A stretch of 64,000 bases of DNA from VFJQ01 sp044226525 (lineage in GTDB: Bacteria > Verrucomicrobiota > Verrucomicrobiia > Chthoniobacterales > Chthoniobacteraceae). Position numbers and translations under genes: made by a program. Location: NCBI GenBank assembly GCA_044226525.1, contig JBGAGV010000005.1, positions 1-64,000 on the forward strand, written 5' to 3'. This document shows, one piece after another, positions 19,098-28,496 of this stretch. The first letter of the stretch is position 1, and each line of letters begins with the position of its first letter. Under the pieces are notes generated by a model. It had not been told where the DNA came from. It did no database searches and saw nothing but the letters and a program-made list of their open reading frames with translations.

Positions 19098-20132
19098 CTA
19101 CGGGGTTGGCGCGGCCTGGCCCTCGCCCTGCTCTATCAGCCGGGCGATATCCCGAGCGGGCGACTGGCCGAAGAAGCGCGCGTATTCGCGACCGAACTGC
19201 GACGCGCTCAGATACCCGACCTGGTGGCCCGCGCTGGCCGCGTCCATCACGGACGACAGCATCAGTCGGCGCGCTTCCTGAAGTCGCAGGGCCTTTTGAT
19301 ATTGCAGCGGGCTCATGGACGTCACCGCCTGGAAGGCTTGATAGAAGGCCGACAGGCTCATGTGCGCGAGATTGGCCAGCTCCTCGACGTGTATCGGCTG
19401 AGTGAAGTTCGCGCGCAGCCAGGTGAGCGCGGTGGCGACCTTGTGCGTGGTCGAGTCGGTCAGACCGACCTGCGCCAGGCGCAGGCCCAGCGGGCTGCGC
19501 AGGAGGCGGATCAGGATCTCGTCGACGACGAGCGGCGCCAGAAGAGCGACGTCGGTGGACTGGCCGCCCAACTCGATCAGGCGGATGGCCGCGTCGCGAA
19601 TGTGGGGCTCGAGCGGGCTGACAAACACGCCACGCCCGGCCTGTGCGGCCCGCGGCATGCCCTGGGGATAGGTCTTCAAGACCAACTCGGCAATGTGCGG
19701 AGGATCGAGGGCCAGGATCAGCCCCAGATACGGCTCGGCCGGGCTGGCCTGCATCACCTGGGACGCGGCTGGCAGATCGACCGAGACAACGAGCATGGTG
19801 GATGCGTCGTAGGCGTAGATCTCGGGCCCCAGGATCAGGCGCTTGGATCCCTGGGCGACGATGCACAGCACCGGCCGCTGGGCGGCATAGACCGGCTCCG
19901 CGTACACCCGCGAGATCCGTACGGCAAACACGCCGGGGACACCGAGCGCAAACCGGCCGTCGTATGGACAGTGAGCACGGAGCACGTCGGCCAACCGCAC
20001 GGCCTGTGGATTAAGTCGCAAATCGGTTGGCGTCATAGCTTGTGAGAATACTGTTGTGGTGGAAGCCGGGTTTGCGATGGCTGACGCATTGCGGTTCACA
20101 GAAACTGATCGATGGTGTCGACCGACGGGCAT
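19098..20132 (-). CDS. AraC-family transcriptional regulator
   Basis: This regulator of about 344 residues has an AraC N-terminal cupin-type effector domain (RLADVLRAHCPYDGRFALGV onward) and a C-terminal double helix-turn-helix (HVEELANLAHMSLSAFYQAF, then VGYLSASQFGREYARFFGQS). I chose the ATG at 20132 because GGAAAGGAG lies upstream; an internal ATG at 20036 is also possible. It precedes three aldo/keto reductases and a decarboxylase-family gene on the same strand and is probably their activator. Confidence 0.88.
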   Translation of the reverse strand: MPVGRHHRSVSVNRNASAIANPASTTTVFSQAMTPTDLRLNPQAVRLADVLRAHCPYDGRFALGVPGVFAVRISRVYAEPVYAAQRPVLCIVAQGSKRLILGPEIYAYDASTMLVVSVDLPAASQVMQASPAEPYLGLILALDPPHIAELVLKTYPQGMPRAAQAGRGVFVSPLEPHIRDAAIRLIELGGQSTDVALLAPLVVDEILIRLLRSPLGLRLAQVGLTDSTTHKVATALTWLRANFTQPIHVEELANLAHMSLSAFYQAFQAVTSMSPLQYQKALRLQEARRLMLSSVMDAASAGHQVGYLSASQFGREYARFFGQSPARDIARLIEQGEGQAAPTP

Positions 20133-20157
20133 GACCCTGGCTCCTTTCCGAGGCACG

Positions 20158-20191
20158 GATGACCTGTCTCACAGCTGTGCGCCAGGTCATC
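20158..20191. promoter_or_regulatory. Palindrome upstream of the AraC-family gene
   Basis: GATGACCTG (20158-20166) is repeated in inverted orientation as CAGGTCATC (20183-20191) around 16 bases. It lies 26-59 bases ahead of the regulator start, in the promoter region, and could be an operator. Confidence 0.4.
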
Positions 20192-20226
20192 TACTCCCCG
20201 ACTATGCGCCCATGTGTGCCCCCAGG

Positions 20227-20258
20227 ATAGCCTGATCCTCCAGAATCATAGCCTGATC
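20227..20258. promoter_or_regulatory. Paired direct repeats, possible AraC-type half-sites
   Basis: ATAGCCTGATC occurs at 20227-20237 and again at 20248-20258. The 21-base spacing is two helical turns, which is how AraC-family dimers usually place half-sites. The pair lies about 95-126 bases upstream of the AraC-family start. Confidence 0.45.
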
Positions 20259-20440
20259 GCACAGAGAGCCTTCGAGGGCCAATGCGATCCGACATAGCCA
20301 CTTTGACTCGGAGTAGCGTATGACTGGGTCGGGTGATGAGCGCTCATCCATAACCCGGCACCCTGGCTAAACTTGCCACGCAGTTTGGGCTGATCGGAGG
20401 GTGGACGGCTCAGAAGAGCCTGATCAGCCACAATAGAGGC

Positions 20441-20512
20441 AGTCCTCTCGAGTTTGCGCGAGTCCGGGATAGGCATGGTCCACGGCTTTTGGGCCAATAG
20501 CCAGCTGGGCAA
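20441..20512 (-). pseudogene. Aldo/keto reductase fragment
   Basis: The minus strand reads SWLLAQKPWTMPIPDSRKLE, a close match to the C-terminal WVLAQKPWMVPIPGTRRLER of the reductase at 18075-19052. Only about 24 codons remain. It abuts the start of a truncated phytoene synthase copy on the other strand, marking a recombination junction near 20512. Confidence 0.7.
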
Positions 20513-21174
20513 ACCGACCGATTCTGGCGGCCTGGTCCGATGTGCGCCGCAGTTACCACGTCGAAGATCGTCATGTGCAGGACCTGATCAGCGGCATCGC
20601 ACAGGACACGGTTCAGAAAACCTTTGCCACCCTGCCCGAGTTGCTCGAGTACTGTTACCGCGTCGCGTCCTGCGCGGGCTTGCTGACGATCCCGATCATC
20701 GGTCTGGTGCGCGGCGTAACGATGCCAGACGCGGCGCCGTATGCGATCAAGCTCGGGCAGGCGCTGCAACTCACCGACATCCTGGCCGATGTGGGAGAAG
20801 ACGTCGACACCGGGCGTGCCTATCTGCCCGCCGATGAGTTGGCGAAGGAGGGGCTAACCGCCAAGGACATCCTCGCTCGTCGCGCGGATATGCCGGTGCG
20901 GGCCGTGATCGAGCGTTTGTCGGTGTATGCGCGCGGCCTGTATCGCGAGGCCTGGCCGGGGTTGGCGATGCTCACCGGCACTGGGCGTGCTGCTGTGGGG
21001 ATGGGGACCCTGGTCTTTCGTTCGCATCTGGATGAACTCGAACGGCGCGTTTATGACTCAGTGACAAGGGCCGTGAAACCTTCGAGTGGACGGCGCCTCT
21101 GGGCGCTCGCGACAGGCTGGCCCACACTCTTGAAGTTTCCTACGAAGCAGCAGGGCACTGAGGGAGAGCGGTGA
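20513..21174 (+). pseudogene. 5'-truncated squalene/phytoene synthase copy
   Basis: The frame corresponds to residues about 78-289 of the intact synthase at 14213-15082. It begins with PILAAWSDVRRSYHVEDRHV after a one-base deletion and keeps CYRVASCAGLLTIPIIG and the second Asp motif TDILADVGED. The first Asp-rich motif and everything before it are missing, so it cannot be a working enzyme by itself. The rest of the frame is intact with an open C-terminus, which suggests a recent duplication or a gene fragment still under weak selection. Confidence 0.8.
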
Positions 21175-21660
21175 GCGTCGATCAAGAAACAGAGAAAGCC
21201 ACAACGGACAGCCCATAGCTTTCTGGACACCGTTAGATTGAGACCTGCGACTATGGGGTGATAGGCGCCGGTCCTAAACCTAGCCCTTGGGTCCATATGG
21301 CACCTGATTCAGTGTGACCTGTTCGTGGGCAACTCAGCATAGCCTGACCTGGCGCCAGTTGAACGCGTCATGAATTGCAGAGCAACCAGATACCGATGTC
21401 CGTTATTCCGATGTTGGCGCCCATTGCGTCACCACTCTGCTTGTTCGCTGACGCCATGAACAGCGCCCGTGCTTTGAAGCTGCATCTCTTCCTACTCCGC
21501 GAGAACGAGCTCGCGTGAAGAGCACAGCTGAGTAGCCTCAGCCTCACCGAACGAATCCTTCGACGCAAGTCCAAGCCCGCATTAAGCCAAATGGCGCTAC
21601 GCATAATCGGACGTATCTTATATGGTTTACCTACCCTTGAGGAAACAGGAGATACGAGCT
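21175..21660. other. Gene-free stretch ahead of the copper cluster
   Basis: No open frame here looks coding. It contains CCAAATGGCGCTA at 21587-21599, which recurs upstream of other genes of the copper/nitrogen cluster, and AACAGGAGATACGAGCT serving as the leader of the cupredoxin gene. Confidence 0.5.
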
Positions 21661-22089
21661 ATGCGATTGGCACGTTTGGGCATCCTCCTCCCCGTCGTCC
21701 TAGCGGGTCTCCTCAGCGCGTGCTCGGGCGCCGCACCGGTCCAGGAGATCACGGTCGATGCCCAATCCATGGAGTACCAACCCGCCTCCTTCGAGGTCAC
21801 GGCGGGCCAATCGGTGCGGATCACGTTCGCGAATCATGACGTCGTTGAGCACGATTTGAGCATCCTTGAGATACCCACCAGTCATATGACCGAGTCTTCA
21901 GATTCCATGGCCGGCCATGACATGGGTGCTATGGAGATACAACCGGAATTGCATGTAGCCGCCGTCGCGGGTGGCTCGGCCCAGGTCGAGTTCACACCCT
22001 CAGAACCCGGCACCTATGAGTTCTTCTGCACCATCGCCGGTCACAAAGAAGCCGGCATGCACGGCACGCTGACCGTCAAGGCGCCCTGA
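21661..22089 (+). CDS. Cupredoxin (plastocyanin-like) lipoprotein
   Basis: This 142-residue extracytoplasmic copper protein has a lipobox ending at Cys21 (LLSAC) that anchors it to the outer face of the membrane. The type 1 copper ligands are visible as His64 (EHDLS), Cys123, His128 and Met133 in FFCTIAGHKEAGM. A His/Met-rich loop (residues about 75-91, HMTESSDSMAGHDMGAM) may bind extra copper. It probably carries electrons or copper for the nitrite reductase encoded 3 kb downstream. AGGAGA precedes the ATG at 21661. Confidence 0.9.
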   Translation: MRLARLGILLPVVLAGLLSACSGAAPVQEITVDAQSMEYQPASFEVTAGQSVRITFANHDVVEHDLSILEIPTSHMTESSDSMAGHDMGAMEIQPELHVAAVAGGSAQVEFTPSEPGTYEFFCTIAGHKEAGMHGTLTVKAP

Positions 22090-22195
22090 GTCCCACAGCG
22101 CCGTACGCGAATCGGGCGCCAACTCCGTGCGCTCACACAGCGAACCTCCCCGGCCGTACCGGTTGCACAATTGACACGCATCATTGGAGGGCGCC

Positions 22196-24685
22196 ATGTG
22201 CGAGGAAACATTCCGAGTTGATGGGCTTATCGGTGCCGGCTGCACTGCGACGATCGAACGGGCGTTGACCCGAATGCCTGGCGTCTACCACGCGACAGCC
22301 AACTACCTGAGCAGCACGGTCACCGTGCACTACGATAACGCGCAGGTCTCGTCCAGGGTGCTCAGGGCCACTATCGACGCCTGCGGCTACATCTGTCGCG
22401 GCGAGTCACAGCCTGCCCACCACGGGCATGGCCCGGCCTTTCATCAGCCCGTCAGCACACGGGCGTCAGATTCACGCGAGGCCGCCCTCCCTGACACCGG
22501 GCGCCCTACGACGCAACCCACCGAAAATCAATCCCACCCTGACCACGCGCCCCTATCAGCGGATCACTCGCCGCACAAAGGGCACGCCGCGTCTTCCGTT
22601 GCTTCGTCAGTGACACTTCGCGAAGACCATTCAGCGCACGGCGGCAGGGCCGGATTGTCTGCCGTCGATATGGAGCGGGACATGCGCAACCGCTTCCTGG
22701 TGTCGTTGGGGTTGACGATCCCGGTGTTTGTGTTTTCACACCTGGCGACCCAGATCCTGGGCCTACATCTGCCCCTGCCCTTTGGCATGGATGACCGGCT
22801 CCTCGGCTTCCTCTTGACCACGCCGGTCGTCATTTACGGCGCGTGGCCCTTCTACATCGGTGCCCGCAACGGCCTGCGCCAGGGCGTGCTCAACATGAGC
22901 GTGCTCATCGTGCTCAGTGTACTCACCGGCTTTGTGTTCTCGGTGGCCGCGACCTTCCTCTTTGACGGCGAGGTCTTCTACGAGGCTGCCGCCATGCTCG
23001 TGACCTTCGTGCTCTTCGGTCACTGGATGGAGATGCGCGCGCGCCGCGGCACCAACCAGGCGTTGCGCGCCCTTCTGCAGCTCGCGCCGGCGAAAGCCAG
23101 GGTGCTTCGTGACGACCACGAGGTCGAGGTACCCACTGAACAGATCAAGCCCGACGACGTTGTGATCGTCCATCCGGGCGAGAAGATCGCGGTCGATGGG
23201 GTTGTGCTCGAGGGCGGGTCCGCCGTGGATGAGAGTATGCTCACGGGCGAATCGGCACCGGTCAAGAAGGGTCCAGGCGATGGAGTCATCGGCGCGACGC
23301 TCAACAAAACCGGGTCCTTCAGGTTCCGCGCGACGAAGATTGGGTCCGACACGGCCCTCGCCCAGATTGTGAGGTTGGTTCAGGCGGCTCAAAACTCGAA
23401 GGCCCCGGCCCAACGGCTGGCAGATCGAGCCGCACACTACCTCGTCATCGTGGCGGTCACGGCTGGCGTGCTGACGTTTCTGCTCTGGTATCTCTGGCTC
23501 GCGCCACTCTATATGCCGCAGGATCTCGATCGCCTGGTCTTTTCGCTTACTTTCGCGATCACGGTCGTCGTGATCACTTGTCCCGATGCGCTCGGACTGG
23601 CGACACCGACGGCGATCATGGTCGGAACCGGTCTGGGCGCGCAACATGGCATCTTGTTTAAGGATGCGGCGGCGTTGGAAGCCGCAGCCAGCCTGGACGT
23701 GGTCGTTCTCGACAAGACCGGCACCCTCACAAACGGCGAGCCAGAGGTCGTGGAGATCGTCCTCCCGGAGAAGGCGCCGGTGGGTGTCGAAGAGTTGTTG
23801 GCCGTCGCGGCGGCGGCTGAAGCCGGCAGCGAGCATCCGCTGGCCCACGCGATCATCCAGGCGGCCAAGACGCGTCGGGTCGAACTCCCGGCAGTCCACT
23901 ATTTCGAAGCGGTGCCGGGCTACGGATTGCGCGCGCATGTCGGCCAGCGGGCCGTCATCATCGGCAATCGCAAACTGCTCGACGACGCAGGCATCGAGCC
24001 TGACAACCTGCATGAGCGCTCACAGACGCTCGCGGGCGACGGGAGAACGGTGATCTACGTCGCCCTGGACGATCAATTTGCCGGGCTGATCGCGGTCGCC
24101 GATGCGCCGCGCGCCACCGCGCGTCAGGCGATCGCCGAGCTCCGCAAACTGGGCCTCGATCCCGTCATGCTCACCGGCGACAACTGGGCCACGGCGGAAC
24201 GCATCGCACAGGATCTGGGCATCGACACCGTCCTGGCCGAGGTAAAGCCGGATCAAAAGGCAGTACGCGTCAAGGAACTGCAGGGCGGCGCGAACGGCCA
24301 GACCGCGCTCCGGGTCGCGATGGTGGGCGACGGAATCAACGACGCGCCGGCTCTGGCCCAGGCCGACGTCGGCATCGCGATCGGCGCCGGCACCGACGTG
24401 GCGGTCGAGACCGCCGATGTGGTACTGATGCGCTCGGATCCACTCGACATTGCCCGCGCCGTGCGTCTTGGGCGCGCCACGGTCGGGAAGATGAAGCAGA
24501 ACCTGGCCTGGGCCATTGGCTACAACAGCCTGGCCATTCCGCTGGCGGCCGGGCTCCTGTACCCGGCCTTCGGCTGGCTGATGCAGCCCGCGTTCGGCGC
24601 GCTGCTCATGTCGGGCTCATCGATCCTGGTGGCCGTCAACGCTGTGCTGCTGCGCAATGCGCGGCTTGAGGGCTCGTCGGTGTGA
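22196..24685 (+). CDS. P1B-type heavy-metal ATPase, CPD variant
   Basis: This 829-residue membrane pump has an N-terminal HMA-like domain with only one of the usual two cysteines (GLIGAGC, Cys16), then a His-rich linker to about residue 160. Eight helices carry the metal-binding motif Cys462-Pro463-Asp464 in place of CPC, phosphatase motif TGES (Thr350), phosphorylation Asp506 in DKTGT, and GDGINDAPALAQADVGIAIG. The last helix pair has YNSLAIP and MSGSS, as in Cu(+) ATPases. It most likely exports copper. The start is supported by TTGGAGG, and the cupredoxin gene lies just upstream. Confidence 0.9.
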   Translation: MCEETFRVDGLIGAGCTATIERALTRMPGVYHATANYLSSTVTVHYDNAQVSSRVLRATIDACGYICRGESQPAHHGHGPAFHQPVSTRASDSREAALPDTGRPTTQPTENQSHPDHAPLSADHSPHKGHAASSVASSVTLREDHSAHGGRAGLSAVDMERDMRNRFLVSLGLTIPVFVFSHLATQILGLHLPLPFGMDDRLLGFLLTTPVVIYGAWPFYIGARNGLRQGVLNMSVLIVLSVLTGFVFSVAATFLFDGEVFYEAAAMLVTFVLFGHWMEMRARRGTNQALRALLQLAPAKARVLRDDHEVEVPTEQIKPDDVVIVHPGEKIAVDGVVLEGGSAVDESMLTGESAPVKKGPGDGVIGATLNKTGSFRFRATKIGSDTALAQIVRLVQAAQNSKAPAQRLADRAAHYLVIVAVTAGVLTFLLWYLWLAPLYMPQDLDRLVFSLTFAITVVVITCPDALGLATPTAIMVGTGLGAQHGILFKDAAALEAAASLDVVVLDKTGTLTNGEPEVVEIVLPEKAPVGVEELLAVAAAAEAGSEHPLAHAIIQAAKTRRVELPAVHYFEAVPGYGLRAHVGQRAVIIGNRKLLDDAGIEPDNLHERSQTLAGDGRTVIYVALDDQFAGLIAVADAPRATARQAIAELRKLGLDPVMLTGDNWATAERIAQDLGIDTVLAEVKPDQKAVRVKELQGGANGQTALRVAMVGDGINDAPALAQADVGIAIGAGTDVAVETADVVLMRSDPLDIARAVRLGRATVGKMKQNLAWAIGYNSLAIPLAAGLLYPAFGWLMQPAFGALLMSGSSILVAVNAVLLRNARLEGSSV

Positions 24686-25069
24686 AAGACATCCGGCGCG
24701 ATCACGCCTCAATGGCCAGCGTTTGGTCGATATCCGATTGAGGCAGGCTGAAGATCTAAATACCCAGGGTCTTGATCTCGGGATCTGGGCCAGGTTGCCA
24801 ATCGGACAAGGCTGCGAACCCTTCCGACCCTCCGCGACATCGTTAGGCCAAATGGCTTAAGTATGACGGTCGTCATAGAAAAAAGCGCCCCGCCAAACTA
24901 GGATCACGTGTTGATGGGGCGGTCTGAGCCATTCCAGATGAAGGCCGCCCGATCCACCCACTGGAGCGAGAACGCTCAGGAAGCTGCGGCGGCGATCGAT
25001 GTCGTCCCTTTCGTCGGGGTGTGATGCAGTGACAGACACAGGTCATTCAGTGATCATAAGGAGATTGCC

Positions 25070-26194
25070 TTGACCCCCAAACGCACAAACAACCTCGCGA
25101 CCATTCTGGCGATCGCAGGACTTCTCGTCGGCGGATCGGGTTTGTTCTTGGCCGTCACCACACAGAACGAACTGGCGACGGCCAGAGCAACTGACGAGGC
25201 ATGGTCAGACCAGGCCCAAACGGCGCTCAACCGTGTCGGCACCGCATCGCTCGGGCCGGCGCATGAGACCGATGCCGACCATGTGGCTCACCATCCAACC
25301 GACCTGCCCGCGCCGATCACGCGCACGGAGCCGACCACCGTCCAGTACACCGTGACGTTCCAGGAACTCACGGCGCAACTGGCAGACGGGGCGACCTATG
25401 ATTTCTGGACGTTCGACGGCGCCGTGCCCGGTCCGATGTTGCGCGTGATGGAAGGCGACACTGTGGAACTCACGGTCGTCAACCCGGCGTCGAACAAGGT
25501 CAGCCACAACATCGACCTGCATGCCGTCAACGGCCCGGGCGGCGGCGCAGCGGTCACCAACGTCGCGCCAGGCGAGTCGACGACAGTGACCTTCAAGGCG
25601 CTCAACCCCGGCCTGTATGCCTATCACTGCGCATTTGCGCCGCCCATGCACCACGTCGCCCAGGGGATGTACGGCGCGATCCTGGTCGAGCCAAAGGGCG
25701 GCTTGCCAGAGGTGGATCGTGAGTTCTACGTGATGCAAGGCGAGTGGTACACCACCGGCAAGATGGGCGATCAGGGTCATCAGTTGTTCAGCGGCGAGAA
25801 GGCCCTGGCCGAGAACCCCGAGTATTTCACCTTCAACGGAAACGTCAATGCCCTGACGAAGCTCTACCCGCTGGAGGCACGGGTCGGCGAAACCGTCCGG
25901 GTCTTCTTTGGTGTCGGCGGCCCAAACATCGGCTCCAACTTTCACATCATCGGTGAAATCTTCGACAGGGTTTACTCAGGGTCGCCGGAGACCTACATTG
26001 CTAACGAGGAAACGTGGTACGTGCCGCCGGGTTCGGCTGCCATCTTCGAGATGACCTTGAACGAGCCAGGGAGCTATACCCTGGTGGACCATGCGCTCTA
26101 TCGTGTCCTCAAAGGCGCCGCGGGCGTGTTGACGGTGACGGGCGATTGGGACCCCGCGATCTATATGCCGCCGGCTGACGGAGCCAGCCACTAA
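25070..26194 (+). CDS. nirK: Copper-containing nitrite reductase
   Basis: This 374-residue two-cupredoxin enzyme reduces nitrite to nitric oxide outside the membrane. One N-terminal helix (about 10-30) anchors or exports it. Type 1 copper ligands are His146, Cys187, His195 and Met200. Type 2 ligands are His151, His186 and His341 (LVDHALYR), with catalytic Asp149 and His292 (NFHIIGEIFDRVY). The start is TTG at 25070 with AAGGAGA upstream. CCAAATGGCTTAA at 24848-24860 recurs near other genes of the cluster. Electrons probably come from the cupredoxin or cytochrome c proteins encoded nearby. Confidence 0.93.
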   Translation: MTPKRTNNLATILAIAGLLVGGSGLFLAVTTQNELATARATDEAWSDQAQTALNRVGTASLGPAHETDADHVAHHPTDLPAPITRTEPTTVQYTVTFQELTAQLADGATYDFWTFDGAVPGPMLRVMEGDTVELTVVNPASNKVSHNIDLHAVNGPGGGAAVTNVAPGESTTVTFKALNPGLYAYHCAFAPPMHHVAQGMYGAILVEPKGGLPEVDREFYVMQGEWYTTGKMGDQGHQLFSGEKALAENPEYFTFNGNVNALTKLYPLEARVGETVRVFFGVGGPNIGSNFHIIGEIFDRVYSGSPETYIANEETWYVPPGSAAIFEMTLNEPGSYTLVDHALYRVLKGAAGVLTVTGDWDPAIYMPPADGASH

Positions 26195-26209
26195 CAGGGC
26201 ATGGGCAGG

Positions 26210-26272
26210 CGATAGCCGAGGATCTGCGGGGACCCCGGCGATGCCGCGGCCCCCGCAGATCCTCGGCTATCG
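26210..26272. terminator. Bidirectional terminator hairpin
   Basis: A perfect 22-base inverted repeat (26210-26231 with 26251-26272) surrounds a 19-base loop between the convergent nirK and histidine kinase genes. It overlaps the kinase stop codon at 26267. The symmetry suits termination from both sides. Confidence 0.8.
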
Positions 26273-27646
26273 GCCCGAACACCCGTCCTGGCGGACAGGC
26301 AGGCTGAACGTGACGACCGCTCCGCCCGTGGGCAGATTGTCCGCTCGAACTGAGCCGCCGTGGGTCTTGACGAGCTGTTTGACAATCGCCAGGCCCAACC
26401 CCGTTCCGCCGTCCGCACGGGCCCGCCCACGATCGACACGGTAGAAGCGATCGAATACCCTCGTCAGCGCTTCGACCGGGATGCCCGGGCCGCTATCGGC
26501 CACCGAGAATTCAATCGCCTGCGGTGCACCCGGGGCTCGCTGCAAGCGGCAGATTACCTGGCCGCCATTCGGGGTGTGGCGCAGGGCGTTGCTCAACAGA
26601 TTGCCGAGCACCTGTTCGATCCGCTGCGCATCGACGGAGATCGTGGGCAACGCCTGGTCGCCCGCGACACTGAGCGCGATGTTCCGGGCGATAGCCTGCC
26701 TCTGGAAACGCGACACAACAGCCTGGGCGAGCCGCTCCGGGTCGGTGTCCACGCGCTCCAATCGCAGCTCGCCGGCCTCGGCTAGCGACAACGTGCGCAA
26801 ATCGTCGACGATGCGGGCCAGCAGACGCGATTGGTCGATGAGCGGCTCGAGGTTCTCGGCCGTGGGGGGCAGGACGCCGTCATTGAGCGCCTCGAGATTG
26901 CCCTGCAGGACCGCCAATGGGTTGCGCAGCTCATGGGCGATGTCGGCCGTCAGGCTGCGGCGCTGGCGCTCAGCCTCCTGCAAAGCGGCCGCCATGGAAT
27001 CCAAAGATGCAGCCAGCTCCCCGATTTCGTCCTGGGAGCGAGATGCCACGCGATGACCCAGGTCACCGCGTGCGATAGCCCGGGTGGCTGTCATAAGGCG
27101 TTGCAACGGTCGCGTCAAACCATAGGAGAAGCCGGCGCCTAGTGCCAGGCCCACAGCCCCGGCCATGAGCGCGGCCAACCAGATGGCACGATTCACCCGA
27201 TTGAGGAGCCCTTGCGCATCGCTTGCACCGCCCATGGCCATACCGCCCTCAACCCACAGCGTCGCGAGGGTGCCTCCGCGGTCGGCGACTACAACGGGCG
27301 TTGCCGTCTCAAGCGCCAGGTAGGCGGAGCCCGGTGTCGCACCCGCGCTGTCTGCGATAATGCGCCCTTGCAAGTCGGTGAGCGTCAGACGTTGATCCAT
27401 CCCCATGCCGGCCATGCCATGCCTGTTGCCGCTGGTCAATAAGCTCACCACCTCGTCCCAAGAACCCTGGCGGTCGTAGTAGTCAGCCAACTCCTGGGCG
27501 AGCTGGCTGGCCGTCGCCATGCCACTCCCGAGCATGTAAGCGCGGACTTCACGTTCGGCGGCCTGGTTGGCCAGCAGTGAGACCGCGCCGACGCCGATCA
27601 CGACCACAGCCAGGAAGGCTAGCTGGAGTTTGGCCATCAAGCGCAT
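26267..27646 (-). CDS. Sensor histidine kinase (HAMP/HisKA/HATPase)
   Basis: This 459-residue membrane sensor has helices near residues 8-27 and 153-176 that bracket an extracytoplasmic domain containing a Met/His cluster (NRHGMAGMGMD, 74-84). HAMP follows at about 177-230, the phosphorylated His238 lies in ADIAHELRNPL, and the ATP-binding N, G1 and G2 boxes run through NLLSNALRHTP, VADSGPGI and GGTGLGLAIV. The Met cluster and the position beside copper genes suggest it senses copper. It is co-transcribed 3 bases after the response regulator. Confidence 0.92.
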   Translation of the reverse strand: MRLMAKLQLAFLAVVVIGVGAVSLLANQAAEREVRAYMLGSGMATASQLAQELADYYDRQGSWDEVVSLLTSGNRHGMAGMGMDQRLTLTDLQGRIIADSAGATPGSAYLALETATPVVVADRGGTLATLWVEGGMAMGGASDAQGLLNRVNRAIWLAALMAGAVGLALGAGFSYGLTRPLQRLMTATRAIARGDLGHRVASRSQDEIGELAASLDSMAAALQEAERQRRSLTADIAHELRNPLAVLQGNLEALNDGVLPPTAENLEPLIDQSRLLARIVDDLRTLSLAEAGELRLERVDTDPERLAQAVVSRFQRQAIARNIALSVAGDQALPTISVDAQRIEQVLGNLLSNALRHTPNGGQVICRLQRAPGAPQAIEFSVADSGPGIPVEALTRVFDRFYRVDRGRARADGGTGLGLAIVKQLVKTHGGSVRADNLPTGGAVVTFSLPVRQDGCSGR

Positions 27647-27649
27647 CGA

Positions 27650-28327
27650 TCAATCCTCCGCAGCCTTGTAGCCCACGCCAAACACGGTCAGGATGTAGGC
27701 GGGCTTCCTCGGATCGCGCTCGATCTTGCCACGCAAGTTCTTCACATGCGCGTCGATCGTCCGCTCGTAACCTTCGAACGCGTCGCCAGCGACCGTTTCC
27801 AGAAGCTGCATGCGGCTGAACACCCGGCCGGGCTCACGCGCCAGCGTCAGCAGCAGCCGGAACTCGGTTGGCGTCAACTCGAGGGCATCATCGCCGCGCA
27901 GGACAGCATGCCGATCCGAGTCGATGACGAGGTCGCGTAGGCGCAGGACTGTCGGGTGAGTCGGGGCCGCAGTGCGGCGCAACACCGCGCGGACCCGCGC
28001 CACGACTTCCTTGGGGCTGAATGGTTTGAGCACGTAATCGTCCGCGCCCAACTCCAGACCGACTAGGCGGTCGCTCTCATCAGCACGTGCCGTCAGCATC
28101 ACAATCGGCGTGGCATCCCGGGCCCGGATTTGGCGCGCGACATCGATGCCGTCCAAGCCCGGAAGGTTCAGGTCCAAGACGACCAGGTCCGGCTTCTCGT
28201 GCCGAAACTGAGCCAGGGCGCCCGGGCCATCGGCCGCCGTGACGACCCGAAAGCCGGCCTGCTCCAAGTAGCCGCGCACGACCTTGACGATCTGCGGCTC
28301 GTCATCCACCACCAGGATCGTGTGCAT
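27650..28327 (-). CDS. OmpR-family response regulator
   Basis: This 225-residue regulator has receiver Asp52 (VVLDLNLPGLDG) and a C-terminal winged helix ending YILTVFGVGYKAAE. It is the partner of the adjacent kinase. The ATG at 28327 begins MHTILVVDDEP; TATACT on the minus strand at 28335-28340 lies only 7 bases upstream, so the mRNA may be leaderless. It probably controls the copper genes around it. Confidence 0.93.
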   Translation of the reverse strand: MHTILVVDDEPQIVKVVRGYLEQAGFRVVTAADGPGALAQFRHEKPDLVVLDLNLPGLDGIDVARQIRARDATPIVMLTARADESDRLVGLELGADDYVLKPFSPKEVVARVRAVLRRTAAPTHPTVLRLRDLVIDSDRHAVLRGDDALELTPTEFRLLLTLAREPGRVFSRMQLLETVAGDAFEGYERTIDAHVKNLRGKIERDPRKPAYILTVFGVGYKAAED

Positions 28328-28496
28328 ATCGAGCAGTATAGAACCTCTTGTGGGCGTCTCGATCCCGCCGGCCACGAAAGGCGACACGCGGCGACAAGGC
28401 CCGCGAAAGTCCTGGCCCTGCGGCGTATCCGCGTGTCGCCCAGGTTTCGTTCAAGAACGCCACCCAAGGCGCCCAGGCCGGCCAGGCCAATGCGAC

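Noticed and set aside
22763..24013. 416-codon frame antisense to the P-type ATPase
   Set aside because: The plus-strand ATPase is unmistakable; the antisense protein is compositionally typical of a shadow frame.
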